Positions 8,615-18,583 are shown, counted from the stretch's first letter. The stretch is DNA of 54,662 nt from an uncultured Clostridia bacterium (GCA_944384895.1 CALWVB010000020.1:1-54662); one strand, 5' to 3'. The notes: generated by a model from the sequence alone, not told the origin. Program-made: numbers and translations.

Positions 8615-10996
8615 ATGAGATATCATAACTTTAAATCAAAAGTATTTAGAATTCTTTCAGCGTGCCTTATACTGATTACTGTATTTGGGACAATGTCTGT
8701 AAACGCTCAAAATGTACAATTAGATGAAAGCATTCGAAAGGGCGACTATATTCAATGGGGTACATTATCCGGTAATCCATTAATATGGGTAGCTACATGC
8801 GATAGTGCAAGTTATCAGGATGTAGCTGTTGAAGTTATGACAAGAGATATTGTTACCATGATGCCTTATCATGATGAAAATTATGTACCTGCAAGTTTTG
8901 ATAACAGCAGTATATATAAATGGCTGAATAGTAATTCCGGTTTTTGGAGTAGCAATAATTTTTCTGAAAGCGATAGGTACATAAGAGCGGAAGATTATTT
9001 TGCAATAATGACAAGATCTCAGGCAATGGAAGCGTTTTCAACAGGAGATTTATCTAATATAGCTGTTGCAAGATATAATGGAGGCAATGAAAGCTGGTGG
9101 ATAGCTCCGGATGGCAATGAAGGAGTACAGGAAAAAAAGGGTTATATAATGAATACAACCGGCCAGATAGTGGATTATCCATTTAGCGATGTTTCACAAT
9201 CATATGCAGGGGTACGGCCTACAACTATGCTTAATCTGGAAAGCTTTTATATAGCGTCTGGCAATGGATCAGCTTCAAGTCCATATATTATACGTTCAGT
9301 TTATAATCAAAATGTAAAAAATATCAAAGTATCAGGATGCGCATTAACACCATCTTTTAATCCTGCTACTACTGCGTATAGTTCTACTGTAACTTCTAAT
9401 GTTGAAGAAATTACTATTGAACCTCAAACAGAAGATCCTAATGCTACGGTTACTATATCCAGAAATGGCCAACCTATCGGCCAGCCGGGTGCAGCGTCTT
9501 ATACAGTACCGCTTGAGTATGGTCAAAATAATATAGTTGTATCTGTTTTAGCAGTCGATGGTTTTACTGAAGTAACATATACAATGAATATTACACGCCA
9601 GGAGCCGGAGAATACATTATTTGTAAGTTCTATTCAGGTTCTTGAAGAAAATCCAAGATTGGAATTAAAATTAGATCCAGCTTTTGATGAAAAAGAAAAT
9701 AATTTTACAATTGATGTAGGTAAAAGTATAGATACAGCACGTATAGCTGTAAAATGTTCTCCAAATGCAAAAGTGGAAATATCATTAGACGGCGATGATC
9801 AACAGGAGATAGGAGCGCCTAATGAAAAAGGAGAATATGAAGATACTTTTGTTGTTGATCCGGATTTACGGCTTATAACATTAACAGTAACTTCAGAAAA
9901 TGAGAAAGAAAATAAGAAATTTGTAATAAATGTAAAACATGGAGAATTTGCAATATATGCAAATGCAATAGATAATTCAGGATTAATGAGCTCTTCTCAG
10001 AAACCAAGCAGTTTGCCGCCTTCATCGCTTGCCAGTGTTGATGGAGATGACGGTGATAATACAGGACTTCCTTGGTGGGCAATTACTTTATTTATTATAT
10101 TAGGAGCGGCTGCTTTAGGTTTTGCAGTATATGGAACGGTATTAATTATAAATAAACAAAAACAGAAAAAAGAGGCAGAAATACCGCCTTATATGCTTGA
10201 TAAAGACGGCAATCCTAAAAATAATGAGGATATAGATAAAAAACTGCCGTCATATAATGAACCAAAAAGAATAGATACGCCGGCAGATATGGATAAGACA
10301 CAAGCGTTTACAGCACCTGTTGGATATGATAACAATGAAGATATTGACAATGATATTGATCAGAGTGATGATCAAACACGTATAATTGATGCTGTTGATT
10401 TTCAGGAACAGGATGGCAACCTGAATGATAATCAAGAAATAGAGGTTCCATTTGGTTATCCAAAGCCAATAATCCATCCAGCTCAGAGCTTTAACCAACC
10501 AATTGAAGATGATGAGCAATTAGCTTCAGACGTATCAGATTTGCCATATATTCAGCCGGAGCCTATAATAAATCCTATTGAGCAAAAGACTGAAGCGAAT
10601 ATAGACGGCGGTTTGTCGGATATTGATTCAAGTACAGCTGAAATACCAACAGTACAACCACAAAAAATTTATGACAATAGGCCGGATGAATTTATGTCAG
10701 AAGATATTTCTGCATTAACAGAAGATACTAAAGAGGATAATAAACCGTTTAAATTGAATTTTGATCCGGATATAAAATTACCAGGTGAAAAAGAAAATGA
10801 TGCAGATGCTGATCAAATTGATGAAAATGGTATTATTATCAAAGAAAATAAACCGTTTACCCTTAATTTTGATGCTGATAAGGAAATAAATATGCAAAAC
10901 AGCAGTTCAGAACAGCAGGATGATTCAATAAATATTTATAGTACTTCTGAGATACAAAATGAACAATGGAAAAATGATGATATAAACAAAGAATAA
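8615..10996 (+). CDS. Membrane-anchored surface protein with DUF6273-like and cadherin-like domains
   Basis: 793 residues. A signal peptide (about 1-31, ...MSVNA) is followed by a DUF6273-like domain (about 37-215: IYKWLNSNSGFW ... YAGVRPTTMLNL), a cadherin-like beta-sandwich (about 229-330: LTPSFNPATTAYSSTV ... NNIVVSVLAVDG) and a second Ig-like domain to about 445. A Ser/Pro linker, one membrane helix (about 481-508) and an unusually long, acidic, disordered tail of about 285 residues complete it. The tail would be cytoplasmic and twice carries NKPFxLNFDxD. This looks like a sensor or anchor linking outside domains to an internal partner; function is not known. A strong terminator follows. 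Confidence 0.75.
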   Translation: MRYHNFKSKVFRILSACLILITVFGTMSVNAQNVQLDESIRKGDYIQWGTLSGNPLIWVATCDSASYQDVAVEVMTRDIVTMMPYHDENYVPASFDNSSIYKWLNSNSGFWSSNNFSESDRYIRAEDYFAIMTRSQAMEAFSTGDLSNIAVARYNGGNESWWIAPDGNEGVQEKKGYIMNTTGQIVDYPFSDVSQSYAGVRPTTMLNLESFYIASGNGSASSPYIIRSVYNQNVKNIKVSGCALTPSFNPATTAYSSTVTSNVEEITIEPQTEDPNATVTISRNGQPIGQPGAASYTVPLEYGQNNIVVSVLAVDGFTEVTYTMNITRQEPENTLFVSSIQVLEENPRLELKLDPAFDEKENNFTIDVGKSIDTARIAVKCSPNAKVEISLDGDDQQEIGAPNEKGEYEDTFVVDPDLRLITLTVTSENEKENKKFVINVKHGEFAIYANAIDNSGLMSSSQKPSSLPPSSLASVDGDDGDNTGLPWWAITLFIILGAAALGFAVYGTVLIINKQKQKKEAEIPPYMLDKDGNPKNNEDIDKKLPSYNEPKRIDTPADMDKTQAFTAPVGYDNNEDIDNDIDQSDDQTRIIDAVDFQEQDGNLNDNQEIEVPFGYPKPIIHPAQSFNQPIEDDEQLASDVSDLPYIQPEPIINPIEQKTEANIDGGLSDIDSSTAEIPTVQPQKIYDNRPDEFMSEDISALTEDTKEDNKPFKLNFDPDIKLPGEKENDADADQIDENGIIIKENKPFTLNFDADKEINMQNSSSEQQDDSINIYSTSEIQNEQWKNDDINKE

Positions 10997-11018
10997 AAAG
11001 AATAAATAGTTTAATAAA

Positions 11019-11066
11019 AAAACAGCATGTAATTTATTAAAAAAAGGAAATTACATGCTGTTTTTA
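11019..11066 (+). terminator. Terminator after the surface-protein gene
   Basis: AAACAGCATGTAATTT and AAATTACATGCTGTTT are perfect 16-base arms followed by TTTTT. Confidence 0.9.
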
Positions 11067-11242
11067 TAAGATATTTTCCATTAAAAGGCGATATTTTAGG
11101 ATTTCTTAAGTATTTTATATTGAATTTTAAATATTACAGGTGTATAATTCTCAGTGTTATAAAAGATGAATATATTAGTATATTTTTTATTTGTTATAAA
11201 AATATTTCTGTTTTAATATTTTGGATGGGAGTTTATAAAAAT

Positions 11243-12205
11243 ATGGATAATAATACAAATAATGAAAATAAACCAGTTCAACATAATAAACGGCGTACAT
11301 ATATTTTAATTGTTGTTGCTGTTGTATTAATTTTATTGCTTGTACCTACTATTATTGTTGCATGTAATTATTATAATAACCATAAAGATGATAAAGCGAA
11401 TTCTTCTTCATCTATGTTGTCATCAGAAATCAGCGATGATATATCTGCTGTAACATCAACCGATATGCAGCCGGCGGAATTATCATCAGATCCATTAGCT
11501 GCGGTTGAGGGTTCATCACAAGATGGAGCTTTAAGTGAAGTTCAGTCATCACAAAAGACATCATCACAACAGAATTCGGGTTATGAAATAACTGCTGAAA
11601 TAACAGCGAATGTAACAAATCCGATAGGAGAATATGTATCAGCTGAAGAAAGCCAGCAATTGCAGCTTGTAAATCTTTTTAATGTACTTCCTGCAGATTT
11701 TGATCCTGAAATTACAACATTAAATGGTGGTAAAGAATTTGCTTCTATTGCAGCAGATGCATTGGATGAAATGATCGATGCATGTAATGCGGAATGCGGC
11801 GATGGTAAATTATGGGCTCAAAGCACATACCGTTCATATACAAAACAAGTAAAATTATATAATGATGAAGTGAATAAATGGAAAAATAAAGGTATGAGCG
11901 ACAGTGAAGCTAAAGCAAAAGCTGCTACAGTTGTAGCTGTACCTGGTACATCTGAACATAATACCGGTCTTGCATGTGATTTTAATACTATTACAGAATC
12001 ATTTGCCGATACAAAAATGTATGATTGGCTTATTGAACATTGTGCAGAATATGGTTTTATTGAACGTTTTCCAAGAGATAAACAGGATATTACAGGTATA
12101 ACATGGGAACCATGGCATTATCGTTATGTTGGCGTAGAAGTAGCGCAAACTATTATGCAAAATGGATGGTGTCTTGAAGAATATCATTATTATAATAATC
12201 TGTAA
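11243..12205 (+). CDS. D-alanyl-D-alanine carboxypeptidase, VanY/M15B family
   Basis: Zinc peptidase trimming the D-Ala-D-Ala end of peptidoglycan stem peptides outside the membrane. The start MDNNTNNENK is chosen because GGGAG lies upstream and the next segment is a basic stop followed by one membrane helix (about 19-43); a longer ORF to 11120 is unlikely to be used. A Ser-rich spacer precedes the catalytic domain (about 180-320) with STYRSYTKQ, the zinc motif GTSEHNTGLACDF and EPWHYRYVG. All M15B metal and catalytic positions appear present. It follows a cell-surface gene but has its own leader. Confidence 0.9.
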   Translation: MDNNTNNENKPVQHNKRRTYILIVVAVVLILLLVPTIIVACNYYNNHKDDKANSSSSMLSSEISDDISAVTSTDMQPAELSSDPLAAVEGSSQDGALSEVQSSQKTSSQQNSGYEITAEITANVTNPIGEYVSAEESQQLQLVNLFNVLPADFDPEITTLNGGKEFASIAADALDEMIDACNAECGDGKLWAQSTYRSYTKQVKLYNDEVNKWKNKGMSDSEAKAKAATVVAVPGTSEHNTGLACDFNTITESFADTKMYDWLIEHCAEYGFIERFPRDKQDITGITWEPWHYRYVGVEVAQTIMQNGWCLEEYHYYNNL

Positions 12206-12227
12206 AAAATAATAAAAAAGGAAGCCT

Positions 12228-12268
12228 AAAGGGAGAAGATACATAAAAAGTAGCTTCTCCCTTTGTTT
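12228..12268 (+). terminator. Terminator after the VanY-type gene
   Basis: AAAGGGAGAAG and CTTCTCCCTTT form an 11-bp stem followed by GTTTAT. Confidence 0.75.
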
Positions 12269-12646
12269 ATATTATAATAATTTTTAATATGCTTAATTGT
12301 CTTATGAGCTCTATTATGTTATAACAACCTCTATTTGCTCTTTTGAAAGGTTAATATAGATATGCCTGATATTTTAAAAGCGAACAGTTTAATAAAAAAT
12401 AAAATTTATAGTATAAGAAATTGATAAACGAAAATATAAAACGTTAAGATTGCTACAGTAATAAATTACGCTAGACAGCAAAAAAACTCTTGTAAAAAAT
12501 AGTAATATTTTCAACAAGACGTGTGTTTTAGGGTTGTATCATATAAATCTTATGGCAAAAGCTATATTATCATAAATCAAAAAACATATAAAAATAAAAG
12601 TAAAAATATCCAATATAATATTCCAGATTACGTTACCTAAAGAGGA

Positions 12647-12817
12647 GGGGGCGCCTGCGTGCAACCATATGAAATATGGTTGCCAAATGCAAAATAATTT
12701 GCTATATAAATATGATGTGTATTTAAGGGAATATTAGATTCTCTTTATAACTCAGTCTAAATATAAAAAAATTATTTTGCGTAAAGCGCATCAAAGATGC
12801 GCTGCGCAGGCGCCCCC
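12647..12817. repeat. Cloverleaf inverted-repeat element, copy 3 (orientation B)
   Basis: Sits in the gene-free stretch 12269-13112 between convergent genes. Arms and both hairpins are identical to copy 2 (outer GGGGGCGCCTGCG; hairpin B GCAACCATAT; hairpin A AGCGCATC), and the inner stem has the same single wobble. The central loop differs from copy 2 at many positions but is alignable. The right flank TTATAAACGGTACTTTTA is shared with copy 2, so the unit probably extends beyond the G5/C5 boundary. No ORF or other signal was seen in the rest of the stretch. Confidence 0.9.
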
Positions 12818-13112
12818 TTATAAACGGTACTTTTACGTTGTCTTTTTTTATTTTTGTTTTATTATTTATTTTTAGCCTTGAGTAATTTAAAACTATCTTA
12901 CCAAAGTAAATTGCCTTATAAGCATTATGGTACTTGATTATGATATTTTTGCTGCCTAAAGATTAAAATGATTATAGTAAGTTTATATTTTTATCTATAG
13001 TAAAAATGAAGTTGAAACTTTTTTGTTTTAATTTATTAATCTTTTACTTGAGGCAGTTATATAAAACTGTATTAAGCACAATATTACTAGAGTTTAATAA
13101 TCATTCACTAAA

Positions 13113-13155
13113 AATAAATAAAACTGGGGTACCATACGTAAATAAGGTTCCCCAG
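13113..13155 (-). terminator. Terminator of the desulfoferrodoxin gene
   Basis: CTGGGGTACC and GGTTCCCCAG pair with one mismatch; on the minus strand they are followed by TTTTATTTATTTTT. Confidence 0.85.
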
Positions 13156-13193
13156 CTTTAGGATTTTTTATTTAGCCAAATATAAAATTTGAT

Positions 13194-13568
13194 TTAAGCT
13201 TCTGTTTTCCAAAGGCCATGTAATGTGCAATATTCATATACGTCTGCTTTGCCAACGCCTGGATGGAAAATAGCTTCTGGTTTATCAGTTGGATCAAGCT
13301 GAGCTCTGCCAACTTTATTATCAAATACAACCCAAATATATTTGATATAATGTTCATCGGTCATAGGATGCAAAACACTGCCTACAGTAACTTTTAAAGC
13401 ATCATCTTCTCTTGAAATAACAGGAACATGTTTTTCTTTAGCTGCATCTACAGTATTAGCTTTTAAAAGCTTCATATCATTACCACAGCAAGTTGGAGTA
13501 ACATTTCCTTCTAATACTTCTGCCATAGCGCCGCAATGTTCACATAGATAAATCTTAAGTTCTTTCAT
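13194..13568 (-). CDS. dfx: Desulfoferrodoxin (superoxide reductase, class I)
   Basis: 124-residue cytoplasmic protein that reduces superoxide to hydrogen peroxide without making oxygen, typical of strict anaerobes. The N-terminal desulforedoxin-like Fe(Cys)4 domain is complete (CEHCG ... TCCGNDM). The catalytic Fe(His)4Cys domain carries EKHVPV, LHPMTDEHYI and the C-terminal CTLHGLW. AAAGGGGA precedes the ATG at normal spacing. Monocistronic, with its own terminator. Confidence 0.96.
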   Translation of the reverse strand: MKELKIYLCEHCGAMAEVLEGNVTPTCCGNDMKLLKANTVDAAKEKHVPVISREDDALKVTVGSVLHPMTDEHYIKYIWVVFDNKVGRAQLDPTDKPEAIFHPGVGKADVYEYCTLHGLWKTEA

Positions 13569-13669
13569 TTGATTTTCCCCTTTCTATAATTTTGTATACC
13601 GAAAAAGTATATACCCTGGTACTTATTTTACCATTGCCTGCCATATATTGCAATATTATTCCATAAATA

Positions 13670-14350
13670 TTATAAAGTATCAGTATGGAGACTCCATAAA
13701 TATTCATATACAGGACGAACTAAATCAAAATCATGTTTAACCTGTTCAATTATATCCCTATTAAATAATTCTTTACCTAAAGGGCTTTTATGAATAATAT
13801 ATAAATCTTTACTATGATACCATTCAGAAATATCTTCAGGATAATCTGCAACCCGGCGTTTATATTTTTCACCGCTTAATTTAAAACTATTCTGTTTTGC
13901 CATAGTATTTACAACTTTATCCTTAAATTCAGCGGGATTTGCATCAATTTTTGCACGCAAAGCATCAAGAGTCTGGCGGGAATTGTGAAAATAACCCATA
14001 CCATAATCATATCCGTCAGGGCCGAGACCAAACCAATATACAGGACGATCCTGCCATTCATCGCCTGCATATTTGCATGAAGTCCATAAATGGTCGTTAT
14101 ATCTGGCTCCGCCTGTATAATGACGCATATCTTTATATATTCTTGAAACATGTATATTTAATGGGATTTCAGGCATATATTGCCATACATGTCCATTTAT
14201 TTCTTTTGCAAATAATTCAAACGGTAATTTACAATATTGTTTAAACTGCTCTTTATTTTCCTCAAACCATGGTTTATCATTGCAATTTAGACGTAAACCC
14301 ATAAAAATATCAATTGTTTGCGGATAAAACCCTTCAAATTGCATTTGCAT
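13670..14350 (-). CDS. DUF2461 family protein
   Basis: 226 residues matching the DUF2461 family by FFxxLxxNNxxxWFxxxK-like spacing (IDIFMGLRLNCNDKPWFEENKEQF), the RIYKDMRHY segment and YDYGMGYFH. The biochemical role is unknown. No signal peptide or membrane segment. A second ATG two codons in is an equal start candidate. The gene is downstream of nrdD-nrdG on the same strand, about 40 bases on, and may be cotranscribed. Confidence 0.8.
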   Translation of the reverse strand: MQMQFEGFYPQTIDIFMGLRLNCNDKPWFEENKEQFKQYCKLPFELFAKEINGHVWQYMPEIPLNIHVSRIYKDMRHYTGGARYNDHLWTSCKYAGDEWQDRPVYWFGLGPDGYDYGMGYFHNSRQTLDALRAKIDANPAEFKDKVVNTMAKQNSFKLSGEKYKRRVADYPEDISEWYHSKDLYIIHKSPLGKELFNRDIIEQVKHDFDLVRPVYEYLWSLHTDTL

Positions 14351-14389
14351 TTTATAAATTACTCCATTTATCTGTATAATATTACATTT

Positions 14390-14965
14390 TTAATACTCAC
14401 TGTATACTGGTTGTTCCCAATCAATAGCCTGGCCGGATTGCAAACTTTTTGCAACATCGATTATACGCTGATTAGAACTGCCTCTAAAAGGCAGTTCCCA
14501 TGTATGAAGGCTTTCTATATATTCGCCGTCTATTAATAAATCAGTATTTTTTAATAATTCTATCCAGCTTTGGTTATTACTGTTTATTATCTCTTCATAT
14601 GTATAGCCGGTATAAGTTATAACGCTAAGGCCGATATCCTTTATTTCTTTTGCCAAAATACTTAAAGCTGCCGCCTGTTCAAAAGGTTCGCCGCCGCTTA
14701 ATGTAACGCCGTCCAATAGAGGATTGCGTTTTATTTTTTTAATTAATTCATCAATAGTGGTAAGATAACCGCCGTCAAATGAATGAGTCTGAGGGTTATG
14801 GCAGCCTTTACAATTGTGAGAACAACCCTGTGTAAATAAAACAAACCGATAACCAGGGCCATCTTCGATAGAAGCATCCACCTGGCCGGCCACGCGGATG
14901 CTTAAATCTGAAGAATTATTTATATTATCATAAGTATTTGTATCCTGTAATTTTTCATCAGACAT
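14390..14965 (-). CDS. nrdG: Anaerobic ribonucleotide reductase activating protein NrdG
   Basis: Radical-SAM activase that installs the glycyl radical on NrdD. The start at MSDEKLQ is chosen because its ATG overlaps the nrdD end (AATGTCTGA) with GGATAGGG upstream; the 8-base overlap indicates coupled translation. The cluster motif is CSHNCKGC (Cx3Cx2C) in VLFTQGCSHNCKGCHNP, and LSGGEPFEQ is the SAM-binding GGE motif. 191 residues, slightly longer than the usual 150-170 because of an N-terminal extension of about 25 residues. Confidence 0.95.
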   Translation of the reverse strand: MSDEKLQDTNTYDNINNSSDLSIRVAGQVDASIEDGPGYRFVLFTQGCSHNCKGCHNPQTHSFDGGYLTTIDELIKKIKRNPLLDGVTLSGGEPFEQAAALSILAKEIKDIGLSVITYTGYTYEEIINSNNQSWIELLKNTDLLIDGEYIESLHTWELPFRGSSNQRIIDVAKSLQSGQAIDWEQPVYSEY

Positions 14966-17273
14966 TATGTTTAACCCTATCCCTTTCTTCTGCGCGTTTA
15001 GCGTCGTTAAACCTGTCAAGGGTACCTACAAGATAACCTGTGATACGGCGGATACGTTCAAATTTTGGACCATCCTGTTCAGTGCGTCCGCATTTCGGGC
15101 ATGTATCGCCTATAATGCCTGTATAACCGCATACAGAGTCTCTGTCAACCGGATGGTTTATTGAACCATAACCAATACCTGCATCATGCATAGCACGGAT
15201 AATTTTTTCAAATACTTCAAGGTTTTTAGTAGGATCGCCGTCCAATTCGACATATGTAATATGTCCGCCGTTAGTTAATGCATGATATGGCGCTTCAAGA
15301 TTAATTTTATCAATAGCTGAGATATCATAATAAACCGGGATATGGAAGGAATTTGTATAATACTCCCTATCTGTAACCCCTGGGATTATACCAAATAATT
15401 TTTTATCCATTCTAATAAACCGACCGGATAAACCTTCAGCCGGAGTTGCGATAAGAGAAAAATTCATACCCGTTTTCTGGGATTCTTTATCCATACGGTC
15501 ACGCATATGTCTTACAATATCAAGACCTAAATTTTGAGCGGCTTCCGATTGTCCATGATGCTGACCTGTAAGAGCGACAAGCGTTTCAGCTAAACCGAGA
15601 AAGCCGACGGTAAGAGTACCATGCTTTAATACTTCGCGGACTTCGTCATCAGGACCTAATTTTTCGGAATCTATCCAAATGCCTTCGCCCATAAGGAATG
15701 GATAATTACGAACCTTTTTCTTTGCCTGGATTTCAAAACGTTCTTTAAGCTGGTCGATACAAAGGTCAATTTTACGGTCCAATTCATCAAAGAACCAGTC
15801 TATATCACCTTTAGCACGGATAGCGATTCTAGGAAGATTAATGGATGTAAAGGAAAGATTGCCTCTGCCAGGAGCTATTTCACGGGATGGATCATATACA
15901 TTGCCCATAACACGAGTACGGCAGCCCATATATGCAATTTCTGTTTCAGGTTTGCCTTCTTTATAATATTGAAGGTTAAACGGTGCGTCTAAAAAGCTGA
16001 AATTAGGGAATAAACGCTTTGCGCTTACACGTATTGCCAATTTATATAAATCATAGTTAGGATCGCCTGGATTATAATTAACTCCTTCTTTAACACGGAA
16101 TATGTGTATAGGGAAAATAGGAGTTTCACCATGGCCAAGGCCGGCTTCATGAGCTAATAATACGTTTTTGATTATCATACGGCCTTCAGGAGAAGTATCC
16201 ATTCCGTAGTTAATGGAGCTGAAAGGAGTTTGTGCGCCGGCTCTGGAATGCATAGTATTAAGATTATGGATTAAAGCTTCCATAGACTGGTATGTTGCAC
16301 GATTGGTTTCTTTTATAGATTTTTCTACAGCTAAAGCCTGGCATTTTTCTATTAAATCTTGATCTATACCTTTTTCCATAAGGATTTGGGATTCAGCTTT
16401 GCGGTAATCTTCATTATCTGCGATACGAAGGGTATAACCTTCATCCAAAAGCTTTTTCTGAATCTCTTTAGCCTCGTCATCACTGATTACTATTTCGCCT
16501 TTGAATTCCAAAGCTTTTTGCATATTCTGCCTGTATATTCTCCAGAAGGTTTTCTTTACGCCGTCAGCAAGGCCATAATCAAAATTAACGATAGATTGTC
16601 CGCCATGCTGGTCGTTTTGATTGGACTGAATAGCAATACAAGCTAACGCGGAATAGCTGGAAATATCATTAGGTTCGCGCAATACGCCATGACCGGTAGA
16701 AAATCCGCCGGAAAAAAGTTTTATTAAATCTATTTGACAGCAGGTTGTTGTCATAGTAAGAAAATCAAGGTCATGAATATGAATATCGCCGTCAACATGT
16801 GCCTTTGCGTGTTCAGGTTTTAATATATAATTAATAAAAAATTCCTTAGCGCCTTCTGAACCATATTTTAACATAGTTCCCATAGCGGTATCAGAATTAA
16901 CGTTAGCATTATCGCGTTTCATATCGCTTTGTTCGGAATCTTTAAAGGTGATTTCTTCATAAAGCTGCATGATACGGGTTTTAGAATCACGCGCACGGGT
17001 ACGTTCAGCTCTATACAATATATAGTTTTTTGCACAGCGTACATGTCCGTTTTTTATAAGAGTAGCTTCTACAGTATCTTGTACCTCTTCAACAGTTGGC
17101 AAAGTAATTCCGCGGTCCATAAGATCAGATTCAACCATAGCCGCTAAAGCATTACAATATGATTGGCTTTTGCTTTGTCCGCTTGCATCAAAGGCTTTTT
17201 CTATTGCATTTGATATTCTGATTGTATCAAATTTTACTTTTCTTCCATCTCTTTTTATAATTTCGCTGATCAT
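14958..17273 (-). CDS. nrdD: Anaerobic (class III) ribonucleoside-triphosphate reductase NrdD
   Basis: Makes deoxynucleotides in the absence of oxygen using a glycyl radical. 771 residues: an N-terminal ATP-cone (KRDGRKVKFDTIRISNAIEKAF), the ten-stranded barrel core and a C-terminal zinc site (CGYTG ... CPKCGR) before the glycyl-radical loop RRITGYLVGTLDRF. The gene ends in TGA inside the nrdG start region. Upstream (17274-17502) is AT-rich; two NrdR-box-like words (near 17318 and 17355) are 37 bases apart rather than the usual 31-32 and are not called. Confidence 0.97.
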   Translation of the reverse strand: MISEIIKRDGRKVKFDTIRISNAIEKAFDASGQSKSQSYCNALAAMVESDLMDRGITLPTVEEVQDTVEATLIKNGHVRCAKNYILYRAERTRARDSKTRIMQLYEEITFKDSEQSDMKRDNANVNSDTAMGTMLKYGSEGAKEFFINYILKPEHAKAHVDGDIHIHDLDFLTMTTTCCQIDLIKLFSGGFSTGHGVLREPNDISSYSALACIAIQSNQNDQHGGQSIVNFDYGLADGVKKTFWRIYRQNMQKALEFKGEIVISDDEAKEIQKKLLDEGYTLRIADNEDYRKAESQILMEKGIDQDLIEKCQALAVEKSIKETNRATYQSMEALIHNLNTMHSRAGAQTPFSSINYGMDTSPEGRMIIKNVLLAHEAGLGHGETPIFPIHIFRVKEGVNYNPGDPNYDLYKLAIRVSAKRLFPNFSFLDAPFNLQYYKEGKPETEIAYMGCRTRVMGNVYDPSREIAPGRGNLSFTSINLPRIAIRAKGDIDWFFDELDRKIDLCIDQLKERFEIQAKKKVRNYPFLMGEGIWIDSEKLGPDDEVREVLKHGTLTVGFLGLAETLVALTGQHHGQSEAAQNLGLDIVRHMRDRMDKESQKTGMNFSLIATPAEGLSGRFIRMDKKLFGIIPGVTDREYYTNSFHIPVYYDISAIDKINLEAPYHALTNGGHITYVELDGDPTKNLEVFEKIIRAMHDAGIGYGSINHPVDRDSVCGYTGIIGDTCPKCGRTEQDGPKFERIRRITGYLVGTLDRFNDAKRAEERDRVKHNV

Positions 17274-17502
17274 TATCCAAATTCCATTCCTTTCAAAAAT
17301 ATCATATAATTAGTAAAAAACGATATATTTTATATTTGAATTTTATATTATGTAAAACTATATATTGTATATAAAATGCGAATGCAGTAATTATTATAGC
17401 CCATATATTGATACAAGTCAATCGAAAAGCTGCGATATTTATTTTTTGTATATGGAAAAAATATACTTGTTTTTTTAGAAAATTTTATCGAAAAAATAGA
17501 AA

Positions 17503-17536
17503 AATAAAAACGCCCCGTGAAAAATTTTCAGGGACG
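17503..17536 (-). terminator. Terminator of the E2-like acyltransferase gene
   Basis: On the minus strand, CGTCCCTGAAAA pairs with TTTTTCACGGGGCG (one bulge), followed by TTTTTATTTTT. Confidence 0.8.
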
Positions 17537-17563
17537 TGATGAAAATATACAAATTATGTACAT

Positions 17564-18445
17564 TTATGTGTCATATACAATTGTTTCAGGCGGCTCTAAT
17601 AATATTTCAGGATGCGCCATAATACGCTGGAATAATTTAAATGTAGATCCATAATAAAATCCATCGCATATGCGTTCATCTACAACTACTCTTACATTGA
17701 TAAAACGTTTTTCTTTTACCATGCCATCTGGAGCAATTACTAAACGACGTTCTTTTCTGCCCATACTTATAAAAACAGATGTAGTACCAAATTCATATAA
17801 ATGGTGATATATAGAGCTGATGCCGATTGAACCGACATCTGTAAGAAATGCGCTTGCATGAAACGGACTGACTTCATTTAATGATTTAGGCATCCAGCCG
17901 ATTTTATCAAGATTACGCATAAAAAATACTATAAAATGATTAACCCAGCTTGGCAAATGCAAAACTGCTTTGACAAAATTATCAGTACCATTTGTACCGT
18001 CAGTTTTTGCCGATTCAATATAGGAAGCGTTTACTTTTTCAGCAACATCGAGAAGAGTATCAGAAGGCTCAAAGCGAGGTTTAATAGTAGTTTCTTCGCC
18101 AGAATCACTCATACTGCGCTTGATTGCAATCGATAAATTAATATGATTTCTAGCATAAATCTTGCTGCCGGCTACAAATCTGTTTATCCTTGGCCTTTGC
18201 GATATGGTTCGTATTATAGCAGCCATAAATACATGATAAGTTTTTATATTTTTCAGGCCGTCTTTACGAAGTTTTTGCAAAAGTTTTTCAATTGGTTCAA
18301 GATCTATTCTTTCATCAAAATAACATTGGCTGTCTAATCTCGTACGCATAATGTGAGGTATTAACGTGAAGAATAGATCATTCTTTCCAGTTCGGATGCG
18401 CCATCCATCATATCTGTCGCCAAATCTGCGCTTGCGTTGCTGCAT
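17564..18445 (-). CDS. 2-oxoacid dehydrogenase E2-like acyltransferase-fold protein
   Basis: 293 residues resembling the catalytic domain of 2-oxoacid dehydrogenase E2/chloramphenicol acetyltransferase. There is no lipoyl or E1/E3-binding domain, and no dehydrogenase genes nearby. The usual active-site HxxxDG near the C-terminus is present as ERICDG: Glu replaces the catalytic His while DG is kept. It may therefore be a non-classical or inactive acyltransferase; as I recall, related stand-alone proteins in Firmicutes look similar, so this could be a family trait. A GGAGGGCGCCGG-like ribosome site precedes the ATG. Substrate unknown. Confidence 0.7.
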   Translation of the reverse strand: MQQRKRRFGDRYDGWRIRTGKNDLFFTLIPHIMRTRLDSQCYFDERIDLEPIEKLLQKLRKDGLKNIKTYHVFMAAIIRTISQRPRINRFVAGSKIYARNHINLSIAIKRSMSDSGEETTIKPRFEPSDTLLDVAEKVNASYIESAKTDGTNGTDNFVKAVLHLPSWVNHFIVFFMRNLDKIGWMPKSLNEVSPFHASAFLTDVGSIGISSIYHHLYEFGTTSVFISMGRKERRLVIAPDGMVKEKRFINVRVVVDERICDGFYYGSTFKLFQRIMAHPEILLEPPETIVYDT

Positions 18446-18583
18446 ATTTCCGGCGCCCTCCTTTTTTATTATAATAAAAAATTTATTATGTCAATTACTT
18501 ACAATTTAAAAAATATTGTTATAATAAATATATAAGAGATCTAGAAAAATTATTCTATAATCTAATTATATATAAAAAGATTC

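Noticed and set aside
17318..17370. Tandem NrdR boxes upstream of nrdD
   Set aside because: Two AT-rich words resemble half-consensus boxes, but their spacing (37) differs from the usual 31-32, and the background is almost pure AT.
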